From positions 2,976,001 through 3,040,000 of the forward strand of contig NZ_CP110615.1 of NCBI RefSeq assembly GCF_026153295.1: DNA of 64,000 nt. The letters run 5' to 3'. Below are positions 34,296 through 43,273 of the stretch, piece after piece (position 1 is the first letter of the stretch; each line of letters opens with the position of its first letter). This DNA comes from Rhodococcus antarcticus. Its GTDB lineage: Bacteria > Actinomycetota > Actinomycetes > Mycobacteriales > Mycobacteriaceae. The notes under the pieces were generated by a model. The model did not search any database, was not told where the DNA came from, and saw only the letters and a program-made list of their open reading frames with translations. Made by a program: the position numbers and the translations under genes.

Positions 34296-34379
34296 GCTCC
34301 CTGCGCCGGCATGATCCGGATCAGGTTCGACGGTCGGAGCTCGTGTGCTCCCTCTCAGCCCCCGTCAGGGACTCCCGTG
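34296..34379 (-). ncRNA. TPP riboswitch in front of thiO
   Basis: On the minus strand: CACGGGAGTCCC, GGGGGCTGAGAGGG, GACCGTCGAACCTGATCCGG, then the closing CAGGGAG next to the thiO ribosome site AGGAGG. A -10 box TAGGTT (34393-34398, minus) would start the RNA near 34386. Confidence 0.95.
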
Positions 34380-34408
34380 CTGAACTCCGATCAACCTATC
34401 GCTACCGT
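34380..34408 (+). promoter_or_regulatory. thiE promoter, leaderless, overlapping the thiO promoter
   Basis: CTGAAC (34380-34385), a 17-base spacer and TACCGT (34403-34408) precede the thiE GTG by seven bases. The minus-strand TAGGTT (-10 of the thiO riboswitch RNA) lies inside the spacer, so the two promoters overlap face to face. Confidence 0.55.
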
Positions 34409-34415
34409 CGCGGCC

Positions 34416-35078
34416 GTGCACAGCAGGGAACGTCTGGCCACCGCCCGCCTCTACCTGTGCACCGATGCACGCAGAGAGCTGGGGGACCTCGCCGCGTTCG
34501 TCGACTCGGCGCTCGCCGGCGGGGTGGACGTGGTCCAGCTGCGTGACAAGGGATCGGCCGGGGAGCGGGCGCACGGTCCGCTGGAGGCACGTGGCGAGCT
34601 GGCGGCCCTGGCCGTGCTCCGTGCGGCCGCCGACCGGCACGGGGCCCTGCTCGCGGTCAACGACCGGGCCGACCTCGCCCTCGCCGCCGGGGCCGACGTG
34701 CTGCACCTGGGCCAGGACGACCTCCCGGTGGCCGACGCCCGGCGGATCCTCGGCCCGGACGTGGTCATCGGCCGCTCCACCCACGACGTCGACCAGGCCC
34801 GGGCCGCCGCGCAGGAGCCGGGGGTGGACTACTTCTGCACCGGCCCCTGCTGGCCCACCCCCACCAAGCCCGGCCGCGCCGCCCCCGGGCTGGACCTGGT
34901 GCGCGCCACGGCCGCGGACGCGCCGGACCGGCCGTGGTTCGCCATCGGGGGCGTCGACGCCGAGCGGCTGCCCGCGGTGCTGGCCGCCGGGGCCACCCGG
35001 GTCGTCGTCGTCCGGGCGATCACCTCCGCGGCCGACCCCGAGGCGGCCGCCCGGGCGCTGCGGACCGCGCTGGGCTGA
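34416..35078 (+). CDS. thiE: Thiamine-phosphate synthase
   Basis: Couples HMP-PP with thiazole phosphate. 220 residues of TIM-barrel Thi[110 protein letters not shown] and [11 protein letters not shown] 34416 is close to TACCGT and lacks a ribosome site, so the mRNA is probably leaderless. Divergent from thiO; no riboswitch on this strand. Confidence 0.95.
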   Translation: MHSRERLATARLYLCTDARRELGDLAAFVDSALAGGVDVVQLRDKGSAGERAHGPLEARGELAALAVLRAAADRHGALLAVNDRADLALAAGADVLHLGQDDLPVADARRILGPDVVIGRSTHDVDQARAAAQEPGVDYFCTGPCWPTPTKPGRAAPGLDLVRATAADAPDRPWFAIGGVDAERLPAVLAAGATRVVVVRAITSAADPEAAARALRTALG

Positions 35079-35150
35079 CCCGAGGCCCTCATCTCCCGCG
35101 GCCGAGCTCCTGCGGGGTGGCCGGCCGGCGGGATCGGCCCGTGGGCGCGC

Positions 35151-35474
35151 TCAGGCGGGCTCGTGCTCCCGCTGCCCGGCGGCCAGAGCCGTGCGCCGGC
35201 GCTGCGCTCGGAGCACGCCCTTGCGCTCGTCGGCGGAGAGGCCGCCCCAGATGCCGTAGGGCTCGTGCACCTGCAGCGCGTGCTCGCGGCACTGCCCCAG
35301 CACGGGGCACCGCTCGCAGATGGCCTTGGCCTGGGACTCCCGGCGCTCGCGGGCCGAACCGCGCTCGTAGTCGGGGTGGAAGAACATCGCGGTCTGCAGG
35401 CCGCGGCACGCGCCGAGGGACTGCCACGTCCAGTGGTCCTCGACGGGACCGGGGAGACGGCTGTAGTCAGCCAT
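35151..35474 (-). CDS. WhiB family Fe-S regulator (WhiB2/WhiB3-like)
   Basis: 107 residues. The four iron-sulfur cysteines are in place: C23 (LGACRGL) and then the CxxC...C block AICERCPVLGQCREHAL, followed by the turn GIWGGLSADER that contacts sigma factor and a basic DNA-binding tail (QRRRTALAAGQRE). The N-terminus MADYSRLPGPVEDHWTWQ and MFFHPDYERG are closest to WhiB3/WhiB2 as I remember them. ATG 35474 with GGTGGGT upstream. The upstream gene on this strand ends 77 bases away. Confidence 0.93.
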   Translation of the reverse strand: MADYSRLPGPVEDHWTWQSLGACRGLQTAMFFHPDYERGSARERRESQAKAICERCPVLGQCREHALQVHEPYGIWGGLSADERKGVLRAQRRRTALAAGQREHEPA

Positions 35475-35551
35475 GAGTGCACCCACCTTCGAAAGCTGTG
35501 AACTTCGGAAGGCTGATACCCAGCTGCTGGAGCGTCAGCGCGCACTCGACG

Positions 35552-36439
35552 CTAGACCTCGCCCGGACGCCGTTCAAGGGTCGCCCACCGCTGGTCCGGC
35601 TCCTGCACCCGCGCCGGCTCGTCGAGCCAGGCGCGCACCGCCGACGGCCCGACCACGGCCACCCCCGCCCCCAGACGGGCCCGCAACCCGCGGTCGGCCG
35701 TGACCACGACGTGGTCGCCGGTGGCCACCCGCACCAGCTCGTCGTCCCCCGATCCCGGTGCACGGTGCAGGCGCGCGCCCTCGACGTCCACGGCTCTGGC
35801 CGCACCCTCGACCACCGCGGTCACCCCCTCCACCCGCACGAAGCTGCCGTCCGGGAGCTCCACCGTGCGGGGCACCGCATCGCGCACCCGGCGCAGCAGC
35901 GTCGTCGTCGCCCCGGCCCGGTCCCGCCACCAGCCGTCCGGCCGGGACCCCAGGACGTTGGCCGTGTCGAGCAGCAGCTGCACCGGCCTGGCCCGCAGCT
36001 GCGGCCAGGCGAGGGCGAAGGAGGGGTGCAGCGGCACGGCGTCCACGTCGTCCTCGGGCACCCAGCGCAGCTCGTCGCTCTCGTGGTCGGCGGTCAGGGC
36101 CAGCGGGGACGCGGCGTCGGCCACGACGGTGGTGTAGCTCCACCCCGGCGCGTGGCCGGCCGTGACCCGTGCGGTGCGCACCGACACGTCACCCGCCCGC
36201 AGCCCCGCCTCCTCGGCGGCCTCGCGCAGCGCGCCCTGCACCGGGGTCTCGTCGCTGTCGCGGGCCCCACCCGGGATCCCCCAGGTCCCGCCGTGGTGGC
36301 TCCACGCCGCGCGGTGCTGCAGCAGCACGACCGTGCCGTCCGGCCCGGGGGCCCGCAGCAGCAGCCCCGCTGCGCCGTGGTGACCCCAGCGCCGCGACCC
36401 GTCGGCCGCGTGCACCCAGCCGTCCCCGTCACCGCGCAC
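35552..36439 (-). CDS. NUDIX hydrolase fused to a PIN/NYN-like domain
   Basis: 295 residues, two domains. Residues 1-135 are NUDIX: WGHHGAAGLLLRAPG, then GGTWGIPGG and the box GGARDSDETPVQGALREAAE-EAGL, which fits G-x5-E-x7-RE-x2-EE-x-GU, so the hydrolase should be active on a nucleoside diphosphate derivative. Residues about 150-285 start with QLLLDTANVLGSRPDGWWRD and end with VVTADRGLRARL plus WLDE, a plan like NYN/PIN-type (YacP) nucleases with acidic residues at D158, D243-type positions. The second assignment is by pattern only. GTG/ATG context: ATG 36439. The gene stands between ddn and whiB on the minus strand. Confidence 0.75.
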   Translation of the reverse strand: MRGDGDGWVHAADGSRRWGHHGAAGLLLRAPGPDGTVVLLQHRAAWSHHGGTWGIPGGARDSDETPVQGALREAAEEAGLRAGDVSVRTARVTAGHAPGWSYTTVVADAASPLALTADHESDELRWVPEDDVDAVPLHPSFALAWPQLRARPVQLLLDTANVLGSRPDGWWRDRAGATTTLLRRVRDAVPRTVELPDGSFVRVEGVTAVVEGAARAVDVEGARLHRAPGSGDDELVRVATGDHVVVTADRGLRARLGAGVAVVGPSAVRAWLDEPARVQEPDQRWATLERRPGEV

Positions 36440-36479
36440 GGGGCCATCCTGCCCGGCCGCGCGCCACCCCGCCGGATGC

Positions 36480-36926
36480 TCAGGCGGCGACGGGCTCCAG
36501 CACGAACACCGGGATCTCCCGCTCGGTCCTGCGCTGGTAGTCGGCGTAGTCGGGGAACGCGGCCACGCACCGCTCCCACCACTGCGCCTTCTCCTCGCCG
36601 CTGATCTCGCGCGCGGTCATGTCCGCCACCGTGGTGCCGTCGCGCAGCTCCAGCAGCGGGTTGGCCTTGAGGTTGAAGTACCAGACCGGGTGCTTGGGGG
36701 CGCCGCCGAGGGAGGCCACCGCGGCGTAGCGGCCGTCGTGCTCCACCCGCATGAGCGGCACCTTGCGGAGTTTGCCGGACTTCGCGCCCCGGGTGGTCAG
36801 CAGCACGCAGGGCAACCCGCGGTCGCCGAGGGTGGTGCCCTGCGTGCCGCCCGAGCTCTCGTACAGCTCGACCTGGTCGCGGACCCACTTCTGGGTGCTG
36901 GGCTCGTACTCACCGGTGAGGGTCAC
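36480..36926 (-). CDS. F420-dependent nitroreductase family protein (Ddn-like)
   Basis: 148 residues with the deazaflavin-dependent family pattern: [35 protein letters not shown] (binding of the F420 phosphate), [32 protein letters not shown] and [12 protein letters not shown]. Members reduce quinones or nitro compounds with F420H2 at the membrane. GTG 36926 gives the right length; the frame extends to 37214 without support. Implies that the organism makes F420. Divergent from the sirtuin gene by 57 bases. Confidence 0.9.
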   Translation of the reverse strand: MTLTGEYEPSTQKWVRDQVELYESSGGTQGTTLGDRGLPCVLLTTRGAKSGKLRKVPLMRVEHDGRYAAVASLGGAPKHPVWYFNLKANPLLELRDGTTVADMTAREISGEEKAQWWERCVAAFPDYADYQRRTEREIPVFVLEPVAA

Positions 36927-36983
36927 GAGCCCAGTGAACCGCACCACCCGGTGCGGGACCAGCCCCGCTCGTACCCTGGTCTC

Positions 36984-37832
36984 GTGACGACCGCGACCAC
37001 CCCCGGCACCCTCGACGCCGCGCTGGGCGTGCTCGCCGGGCGGACCGTCACCGTGCTCACCGGGGCCGGCATCTCCACCGACTCCGGGATCCCCGACTAC
37101 CGCGGGCCGTCCTCGCCGCCCCGCACGCCGATGACCTACCAGCAGTTCGTGGGCGACCCCGACTTCCGGCGGCACTACTGGGCCCGCAACCACGTGGGCT
37201 GGCGGCACGTGCACCGCCAGTCACCCAACGGCGGGCACCGCGCGCTGGTGGCGCTCGAGGCCGCCGGGGTCGTGCGCGGCGTCATCACCCAGAACGTGGA
37301 CCGGCTGCACACCCTCGCGGGCAGCCGCACCGTCATCGACCTGCACGGCACCTACGCCCGCGTGCTGTGCCTGGCCTGCGGTCACGCCACCGGCCGGGCC
37401 GAGCTCGCGGTGCGGCTGGAGGCGCTCAACCCGGAGTTCGCGGCGGTGCACGCCGTGGGCGACGCCGAGATCGCGCCGGACGCGGACGCGGTGCTCGCCA
37501 CCACCGAGGGCTTCCGGGTGGCCGGCTGCGAGCGGTGCGGCGGGATGCTGAAGCCGGACATCGTCTACTTCGGCGAGAACGTGCCCAAGCCCCGCGTCGC
37601 GCAGGCGTACGCGCTGGTCGACTCCGCGGACGCGCTGCTGGTGGTCGGGTCGTCGTTGACGGTGATGAGCGGGCTGCGCTTCGTCCGGCACTGCGCGAAG
37701 AGCGGCACGCCCGTCGTCATCCTGAACCGGGGCTGGACCCGGGGCGACGAGCTGGCCACGGTCAAGCTGGACGCCGGGTGCACCGAGACCCTGGCCCGGT
37801 TCGCGGCCGAGCTGGCCCCGCGGGCGGGCTGA
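36984..37832 (+). CDS. NAD-dependent protein deacylase (sirtuin)
   Basis: Removes acyl groups from lysine with NAD. 282 residues: [20 protein letters not shown] (NAD pocket), TQNVDRLH, catalytic H121 in IDLHGTYAR, a zinc site with CLACG and [17 protein letters not shown], and [11 protein letters not shown] plus VVILNRG. GTG 36984 follows TACCCT with no ribosome site (leaderless). The last base of the stop coincides with the discriminator base of a tRNA gene on the other strand. Confidence 0.93.
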   Translation: MTTATTPGTLDAALGVLAGRTVTVLTGAGISTDSGIPDYRGPSSPPRTPMTYQQFVGDPDFRRHYWARNHVGWRHVHRQSPNGGHRALVALEAAGVVRGVITQNVDRLHTLAGSRTVIDLHGTYARVLCLACGHATGRAELAVRLEALNPEFAAVHAVGDAEIAPDADAVLATTEGFRVAGCERCGGMLKPDIVYFGENVPKPRVAQAYALVDSADALLVVGSSLTVMSGLRFVRHCAKSGTPVVILNRGWTRGDELATVKLDAGCTETLARFAAELAPRAG

Positions 37833-37903
37833 GCCGGATGTCGGGATCGAACCGACGACCTTCGCTTTACAAGAGCGGTGCTCTACCGCTGAGCTAATCC
37901 GGC
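37832..37903 (-). tRNA. tRNA-Thr (anticodon TGT)
   Basis: Read on the minus strand: acceptor GCCGGAT/ATCCGGC, D arm GCTC-AGCGGTA-GAGC, anticodon loop CTTGTAA (anticodon TGT), T arm GTCGG-TTCGATC-CCGAC. The outermost anticodon-stem pair is a C-A mismatch. CCA is not encoded. A TACGAT -10 box (37930-37935, minus) lies upstream. The 3' end overlaps the sirtuin stop. Confidence 0.96.
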
Positions 37904-37977
37904 GTGGCTGGCGCGGCCGACCGACGGTGATCGTACGGGTGCCGAGGACTCCGCGGTCGACCACTACCGTGGGCCCG

Positions 37978-38367
37978 GTGAGCGACGCGGAGAAGTACAC
38001 CACCGAGATCTCCACCGTCCTGGCCTGGCACGACGCCCTGAACTCGGGTGACGTCGAGAGCCTGCTGGAGGTCTCCAGCGACGACGTGGAGCTCTCCGGT
38101 CCGGAGGGCTCCAGCCAGGGCACGGCCGCGCTGCGCGAGTGGGCGGCCGACGCCGACGTCCGCCTCGAGCCGGGCCGCACCTTCGTCCACCACGGGGTCG
38201 TGGTCGTCGAGGAGGACGCCAGCTGGTCGGGCGGCGGGAGCTCGACGGTGGCCTCCGCCTTCCGGGTGGTGGGCCACGTGGTGGTGTCGGTGTTCCGGCA
38301 CGCGGACCTGGCCGAGGCGCTGGCCGCCACCGGGTTGGGCGACGAGGACGAGATCACCGACAGCTGA
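37978..38367 (+). CDS. NTF2-like / SnoaL-like protein
   Basis: 129 residues with the NTF2-like start EISTVLAWHDALNSGDVESL, then VSSDDVELSGPEGSSQGTAALREWAADAD, a set of strands and VVVSVFRHADLAEALAATG. These cone-shaped folds serve as small enzymes or ligand binders; no catalytic residues can be assigned. GTG 37978 follows TACCGT (37965-37970) by seven bases and has no ribosome site, another likely leaderless gene. The ThrE-like gene starts 25 bases later and may be co-transcribed. Confidence 0.72.
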   Translation: MSDAEKYTTEISTVLAWHDALNSGDVESLLEVSSDDVELSGPEGSSQGTAALREWAADADVRLEPGRTFVHHGVVVVEEDASWSGGGSSTVASAFRVVGHVVVSVFRHADLAEALAATGLGDEDEITDS

Positions 38368-38392
38368 GCACGATCGAGGAGGAGGGACCGCC

Positions 38393-39850
38393 GTGAGCTG
38401 GGTCCGCAGGCGGACGGGTGCGGCGCACCTGCCCCAGCACCGGGGGCACGGCCACCCCGGGGTGCTCGGCAACAGCTGGCCCGAGGTCGGCGAGCCCACC
38501 CCGGACGGCGGGATCGCCGCACCCGTGGCCTACCACCGCGACCCCGGTCCGGAGCTGGCCGACGACGCGAGCGTCACCGAGGTGCTGGACCTGGCCCTGC
38601 GCATCGGCGAGGTGCTGCTCTCCAGCGGCACCGCCGCCATGGACACCACCGGGTACGTGCTGGCGGTGACCGGTGCCTACGGCCTGCCGCGGTGCGAGGT
38701 GGACATCACCTTCACCTCCATCACCATCAGCGCGCACCGCGGGCTGAGCCGGCCTCCGGTGAACACCCTGCGGGTCGTGAACTACCGCTCGCTGGACTAC
38801 ACCCGGCTCGCCGAGGTCGACCGGCTCGTCGTCGCCGCCCAGCGCGGCGAGCTGACCGCCACGACGGCGCACACCGAGCTCGACCGCATCACCACCGCCG
38901 CACACCCCTACCCACGCTGGGTGGCCACGGCGGCCTGGGCCGGCATGGCCGCGTCGGTGGCCCTGCTGCTCGGTGGTGGCCCGCTGGTCATCGCGGTCGC
39001 GTTCGTCGCCACCGTGACCATCGACCGCACCAACCGGCTGCTCAACCGGATCGGTCTGCCGTTCTTCTTCCAGCAGGTGGTCGGCGGCTTCATCGCGACC
39101 ATGCCCGCCGTGGCGCTGTACGCCGCGCAGGGCGGGCTGGGCATCAGCGTGCGGCCGTCCCAGGTGGTCGCGGCGGGGATCGTCGTGCTGCTCTCGGGGC
39201 TGTCGCTGGTGGGCAGCGTGCAGGACGCGATCACCGGCGCACTGGTCACCGGCACCGCCCGCTTCGCGGAGGTGATGGTCCTGACCGCGGGGATCATCGT
39301 GGGCCTGGGGCTCGCGCTGAAGCTGTCCACCGGCGTCGGGGTGGCGCTGCCCCCGCTCGCGGAGACCAGCACCGGGTTCACCGACCTCCCGGTCCAGGTG
39401 ATCGGGGCGGCCGGAACCTCGGCCTTCTTCGCGCTGGCCTCCTACGCCGAGCGGCGCGCGCTGCTGGCCGCCGCCGCAGCCGGGGCTGTGGGCTGGCTGG
39501 TGTACGGCCTGCTGACCCAGGCCGGCTCGGGACCCGTGCTCGCCTCGGCGGCGGCCGCGACCCTGGTCGGACTGGCCGGCGGGGTCATCTCACGACGCAC
39601 CCGCATCCCGCCGATGGTGGTCACCGTCAGCGGGATCGCGCCGCTGCTGCCGGCCCTGGCGGTCTACCGCGGGCTGTACGGGCTCACCGACGACTCCGTC
39701 GTGCAGGGGTTCAGCGAGCTCGGCGGTGCGCTGGCCGTCGCCGGTGCGCTCGCGGCGGGGGTGGTGCTCGGCGAGTGGGTGTCGCTGCCCGTCCGGACCG
39801 GGCTCTCCCGGCTCGAGCACCGCCTGGACGGTGGGCGGGACGGGTCTTGA
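38393..39850 (+). CDS. ThrE-like threonine/serine exporter family protein
   Basis: 485 residues. The N-terminal 200 residues are the conserved ThrE hydrophilic domain (DLALRIGEVLLSSGTAAMDT, YGLPRCEVDITFTSITISAH, YRSLDYTRLAEVDRLV), followed by about ten membrane helices, including FFFQQVVGGFIATMPA and a second half (TDLPVQVIGAAGTSAFFALA, RTRIPPMVVTVSGIAPLLPAL) equal to the small ThrE/DUF3815 subunit, so both halves are fused as in actinobacterial ThrE. GTG 38393 has GGAGGAGGG upstream. Exports threonine and serine in Corynebacterium; the substrate here is not proven. Confidence 0.88.
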   Translation: MSWVRRRTGAAHLPQHRGHGHPGVLGNSWPEVGEPTPDGGIAAPVAYHRDPGPELADDASVTEVLDLALRIGEVLLSSGTAAMDTTGYVLAVTGAYGLPRCEVDITFTSITISAHRGLSRPPVNTLRVVNYRSLDYTRLAEVDRLVVAAQRGELTATTAHTELDRITTAAHPYPRWVATAAWAGMAASVALLLGGGPLVIAVAFVATVTIDRTNRLLNRIGLPFFFQQVVGGFIATMPAVALYAAQGGLGISVRPSQVVAAGIVVLLSGLSLVGSVQDAITGALVTGTARFAEVMVLTAGIIVGLGLALKLSTGVGVALPPLAETSTGFTDLPVQVIGAAGTSAFFALASYAERRALLAAAAAGAVGWLVYGLLTQAGSGPVLASAAAATLVGLAGGVISRRTRIPPMVVTVSGIAPLLPALAVYRGLYGLTDDSVVQGFSELGGALAVAGALAAGVVLGEWVSLPVRTGLSRLEHRLDGGRDGS

Positions 39851-39876
39851 ACGCCGCCCGCCCCCGCCCCTAGGCT
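39847..39876 (+). promoter_or_regulatory. Promoter of the second whiB gene
   Basis: TTGAAC (39847-39852), 18-base spacer, TAGGCT (39871-39876), the same hexamers as at def. Here a leader with a normal ribosome site (GGAGGGGG) follows, 27 bases from -10 to ATG. Confidence 0.6.
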
Positions 39877-39902
39877 CGACCCACGCACACGGAGGGGGTC
39901 CC

Positions 39903-40205
39903 ATGACGAGCTCGGTGCACAGCGTGGCGGTGGACGAGCGGCAGTGGCAGCAGCACGGGGCGTGCGGCGGCCTCGAGGACGCCCGCTTCTTCCACCCCGA
40001 CAACGAGCGCGGCCCCGACCGGCTCGCCCGCGAGGAGGGCGCCAAGCGGGTCTGCGACGCGTGCCCGGTGCTCGACCGGTGCCGTGAGCACGCCCTCTCC
40101 GTCGGCGAGCCCTACGGGGTGTGGGGTGGGCTGGGCGAGGGCGAGAGACGCGCCATCCTCGGGCTCCGCCGCAGGTCAGGGACGCCGCGGCAGGCGCCGT
40201 CCTGA
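39903..40205 (+). CDS. WhiB family Fe-S regulator
   Basis: 100 residues: C20 in [21 protein letters not shown], then [17 protein letters not shown] and the turn [11 protein letters not shown] with a basic tail GLRRRSG. All four cysteines are kept, so it should carry a 4Fe-4S cluster and act on transcription through the primary sigma factor. ATG 39903 with GGAGGGGG six bases before. It differs from the WhiB at 35151 in the N-terminus and has its own promoter. Confidence 0.93.
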   Translation: MTSSVHSVAVDERQWQQHGACGGLEDARFFHPDNERGPDRLAREEGAKRVCDACPVLDRCREHALSVGEPYGVWGGLGEGERRAILGLRRRSGTPRQAPS

Positions 40206-40264
40206 TCCGGTGCGACACTGGGGGTCGAGCTCTCCCGCACACCCGACTCCCGGAGGTGGCCCCC

Positions 40265-40441
40265 GTGGCCGACGCCAAGCCCGCCAAGCCCTCGACCGCC
40301 GACCTCGACGAGGAGGAGGTCGAGGTCCCCAGCGAAACCGCCCTCGCCGCGCAGAAGGTCGTTGCCGCCTACGCCGAGGATGCCGACGAGTGCGTCGTCC
40401 TGCTCGACATGCTCGGCATCGGTCGTCCGCTCAAGGTCTAG
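40265..40441 (+). CDS. Small conserved actinobacterial protein (Rv3489-like)
   Basis: 58 residues: a charged N-terminus ([20 protein letters not shown]), then a helix and the conserved-looking end [18 protein letters not shown] protein of this size and end sits just before otsA in M. tuberculosis. GTG 40265 with CGGAGG eight bases upstream and GACACT as -10 near 40214. Function unknown; the constant neighbour suggests a link to trehalose synthesis or its control. Confidence 0.75.
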   Translation: MADAKPAKPSTADLDEEEVEVPSETALAAQKVVAAYAEDADECVVLLDMLGIGRPLKV

Positions 40442-40539
40442 CCACCCCCGCTCGTCCGGCTGCCGCCCCACCGCCCGCACTAGGGTCGGTGGGGCGTTGT
40501 CGATCACGCGCAGCGCGACCGAGGAGAGGGGGCGCCGAC

Positions 40540-41976
40540 GTGGCGGCCAGCAGCACCACCAGCGGCGCGGACTTCGTCGTCGTCGCCAACCGTCTGCCCG
40601 TGGACCTGGACACCCAGCCGGACGGCGAGCGGCGCTGGAAGCGCAGCCCCGGCGGCCTGGTCACCGCGCTGGAGCCGGTGCTGCGCAGCAACGACGGCGC
40701 CTGGGTCGGCTGGACCGGCGTCGCGGACGTCGACGTGGACACGTTCGTCGAGGACGGGCTGACGCTGCACCCGGTCCGGCTGTCCGCGGCCGAGGTCACC
40801 GAATACTACGAGGGCTTCTCCAACGGCACCCTCTGGCCGCTCTACCACGACGTGGTGGCCACCCCGGAGTACCACCGGCACTGGTGGAACTCCTACGTGC
40901 AGGTCAACCAGCGCTTCGCCGAGGCCACCGCCGCGATCGCGGCGCAGGGTGCGACGGTGTGGGTGCAGGACTACCAGCTGCAGCTCGTGCCGAAGATGCT
41001 GCGCGAGCTCCGACCGGACCTCACCATCGGCTTCTTCCTGCACATCCCCTTCCCACCCGTGGAGCTGTTCATGCAGCTGCCGTGGCGCACGGAGATCGTG
41101 CAGGGCCTGCTGGGCGCCGACCTCATCGGCTTCCACCTGCCGGGCGGCGCGCAGAACTTCCTGTACCTCTCCCGCCGTCTCGCCGGGCAGCCCGCCTCCC
41201 GCGCCTCGGTGGGCGTGCGCTCCCGACCCGGCACCGTCGAGGTGGGCGACCGCACCGTCCGGGTGGGCGCGTTCCCCATCTCGATCGACTCCGGGCAGCT
41301 CGACGAGCTCTCCCGACGGCCCGAGGTGCAGGCCCGGGCCGCCGAGATCCGCGCCGAGCTCGGCAACCCGTCGAGGATCATCCTGGGCGTGGACCGCCTG
41401 GACTACACCAAGGGCATCGACAACCGGCTGCACGCGCTGCACGAGCTGCTCGCCGAGGGGCGCATCGACGCCGACGAGACCGTGATGGTGCAGCTGGCCA
41501 CGCCGAGCCGCGAGAACGTCGGGCTCTACATCAAGATGCGCGAGGGCATCGAGCAGCAGGTGGGCCGGATCAACGGGGACTGGTCCAAGGTCGGCCGGCC
41601 GGCGGTGCACTACCTGCACCAGCCCGTGCCGCGCGAGGAGCTCGTGGCGCTGTTCGTCGCGGCCGACGTGATGCTGGTGACGCCGGTGCGCGACGGGATG
41701 AACCTGGTGGCGAAGGAGTACCCGGCCTGTCGCGGGGACCTCGGCGGCGCCCTGGTGCTCAGCGAGTTCGCCGGAGCCGCCGCCGAGCTCAAGGACGCGT
41801 ACATGGTGAACCCGCACGACCTGGACGGGGTCAAGGACGCGCTGGTCGCCGCGCTCACCCAGGACCCGACCGAGGGTCGCAGGCGGATGCGCGGGCTGCG
41901 CAGGCAGGTGCTCACCCACGACGTGGACCGCTGGGCCCGCTCCTTCCTCGACTCGCTGGGCGGTGTCGAGCAGTAG
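40540..41976 (+). CDS. otsA: Trehalose-6-phosphate synthase
   Basis: GT20 enzyme that joins a nucleotide-activated glucose to glucose-6-phosphate. 478 residues: [115 protein letters not shown] and [14 protein letters not shown] 40540 has GAGGAGAGGGG upstream; TAGGGT (40481-40486) may be its own -10 box. otsB is not in the window. It converges with the LacI gene. Confidence 0.95.
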   Translation: MAASSTTSGADFVVVANRLPVDLDTQPDGERRWKRSPGGLVTALEPVLRSNDGAWVGWTGVADVDVDTFVEDGLTLHPVRLSAAEVTEYYEGFSNGTLWPLYHDVVATPEYHRHWWNSYVQVNQRFAEATAAIAAQGATVWVQDYQLQLVPKMLRELRPDLTIGFFLHIPFPPVELFMQLPWRTEIVQGLLGADLIGFHLPGGAQNFLYLSRRLAGQPASRASVGVRSRPGTVEVGDRTVRVGAFPISIDSGQLDELSRRPEVQARAAEIRAELGNPSRIILGVDRLDYTKGIDNRLHALHELLAEGRIDADETVMVQLATPSRENVGLYIKMREGIEQQVGRINGDWSKVGRPAVHYLHQPVPREELVALFVAADVMLVTPVRDGMNLVAKEYPACRGDLGGALVLSEFAGAAAELKDAYMVNPHDLDGVKDALVAALTQDPTEGRRRMRGLRRQVLTHDVDRWARSFLDSLGGVEQ

Positions 41977-41997
41977 CGCCCCCCGCCGCAGCAGGCC

Positions 41998-43116
41998 TCA
42001 GAGGCCGGAGAACCACTTCGGCTGCTGGGGCGAGCTCGACGTGCGGCCGAGCTCGAGCGTGGTCGGCAGCAGCACGGTGCGTGGCGTGGCGGCCACCCCG
42101 GCCTCGCGCGGCTCGAGCAGCAGGCGTCCCGCCGCGCGGCCCTTCTCCTCCACGGGCTGCAGCACCGTGGTCAACCCCTCGGCCAGCGCCTGGGGCACGC
42201 CGTCGAACCCGGTGACGGTGAGCTGGCCGGGCACGTCGAGGCCGCGGCGGCGGGCCTCTCGCAGCGCCCCCAGGGCCAGGACGTCCGTGGTGCACACCAG
42301 GGCCGTGATCCCGGGATCGGCATCCAGTGCCTCGGCCGCCGCGGACTGTCCCTGCTCGACGAGGTGGTCGAAGCGCTCGACCACCGGCATCTCCGAGAGG
42401 TCGAGGCCGGCTGCGGACAGAGCGTCCGAGAGCCCCTCGAGCCGCTCGCGCTGCACGTGGAAGCGCGCACCGCGCCAGCGCTCGGTCGACGCGGGACCGT
42501 CGTTGCGGTCGCGGCCCAGCCGCATGCACAGCACACCGAAGTGCCGGTGCCCCAGCGTGATCAGGTGCTCGGCGAGCTCGCGGACGGCGGCCCGGTCGTC
42601 GATGCCCACCCGGTCGACCCCGTCGAGGCCGTCCGGCTGGTCGCAGATGACCGTCGGCACGCCCCGGCGGAGCACGGCTGCGAGGTAGGGGTCGTCCTCC
42701 GCCACGGAGTAGACGACGAACCCGTCCACCCCGGCGCTGAGCACGGCCTGCGAGGCCTCCGTCCGGTCCCGCCCCGGGTGCGCGGGGACCAGCAGCAGGC
42801 CCTGGCCCGCCGCCTCGCACGCCTCGGACAGCCCGGCCAGGAAGCTCACGGCCGCGGGGTCACGGAAGGCGTAGGACAACGCCTCGGTCAGCAGCAGGCC
42901 CACGGCACCGGCCTTGCGGGTCCGCAGCGAGCGGGCGACGGGGTCCGGGCCCGGGTAGCCGAGCCGAGCCGCTTCCCGCAGCACCCGCTCGCGCAGGGCC
43001 GGGGAGAGCTGGTCGGGCCGGTTGTAGGCGTTGGACACGGTGGTGCGCGACACCTTCAGCGAGGCCGCCAGCGTGGCCAGCGTGGCCTGCCGTCGTGGTC
43101 CGCCTGCGCCTGGCAT
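41998..43116 (-). CDS. LacI family transcriptional regulator
   Basis: 372 residues. Helix-turn-helix TLATLAASLKVSRTTVSNAY followed by the hinge region RVLREAARLGYPGPDPVARSLR, then a periplasmic-binding-like sugar domain (GAVGLLLTEALSYAF, GVDGFVVYSVAEDDPYL, ALVCTTDVLALGALREARRRG, VTGFDGVPQA). Lies 157 bases downstream of the alpha-galactosidase on the same strand and is the natural candidate for sugar-responsive control of the galactoside genes. ATG 43116 is preceded by repeated TACCGT/TTACCG hexamers that could be its own promoter. Confidence 0.9.
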   Translation of the reverse strand: MPGAGGPRRQATLATLAASLKVSRTTVSNAYNRPDQLSPALRERVLREAARLGYPGPDPVARSLRTRKAGAVGLLLTEALSYAFRDPAAVSFLAGLSEACEAAGQGLLLVPAHPGRDRTEASQAVLSAGVDGFVVYSVAEDDPYLAAVLRRGVPTVICDQPDGLDGVDRVGIDDRAAVRELAEHLITLGHRHFGVLCMRLGRDRNDGPASTERWRGARFHVQRERLEGLSDALSAAGLDLSEMPVVERFDHLVEQGQSAAAEALDADPGITALVCTTDVLALGALREARRRGLDVPGQLTVTGFDGVPQALAEGLTTVLQPVEEKGRAAGRLLLEPREAGVAATPRTVLLPTTLELGRTSSSPQQPKWFSGL

Positions 43117-43273
43117 GGTCCCCACGGTAACGGTACAGATGCGCTCACCTGCACCGGACCCGCACCAGCGGGCGCGTTCAGCCCGCGCGAGGTCCCCGTC
43201 CCCACCTGTCGACTGCATCGAGCCCGCGCGCGGTGTTCCCCAGCCCCAACCGACACGACGTCCCGCCCGACGC

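Noticed and set aside
34380-34416. A third TPP riboswitch controlling thiE
   Set aside because: All THI-box elements here are in minus-strand orientation; the plus strand has no aptamer and too little space before the start.
37832-37903. tRNA-Thr as attachment site of an integrated island
   Set aside because: No integrase, no duplicated tRNA end and only ordinary chromosomal genes on both sides.
40265-42000. Defence or toxin-antitoxin pair formed by the small protein and its neighbours
   Set aside because: The small protein is followed by otsA exactly as in mycobacteria and has no toxin or antitoxin features; no defence system was found anywhere in the window.
41990-42006. GGCCTC/GAGGCC hairpin as terminator between otsA and the LacI gene
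   Set aside because: Only six base pairs with a one-base centre, too tight to form a loop; not counted as a terminator.
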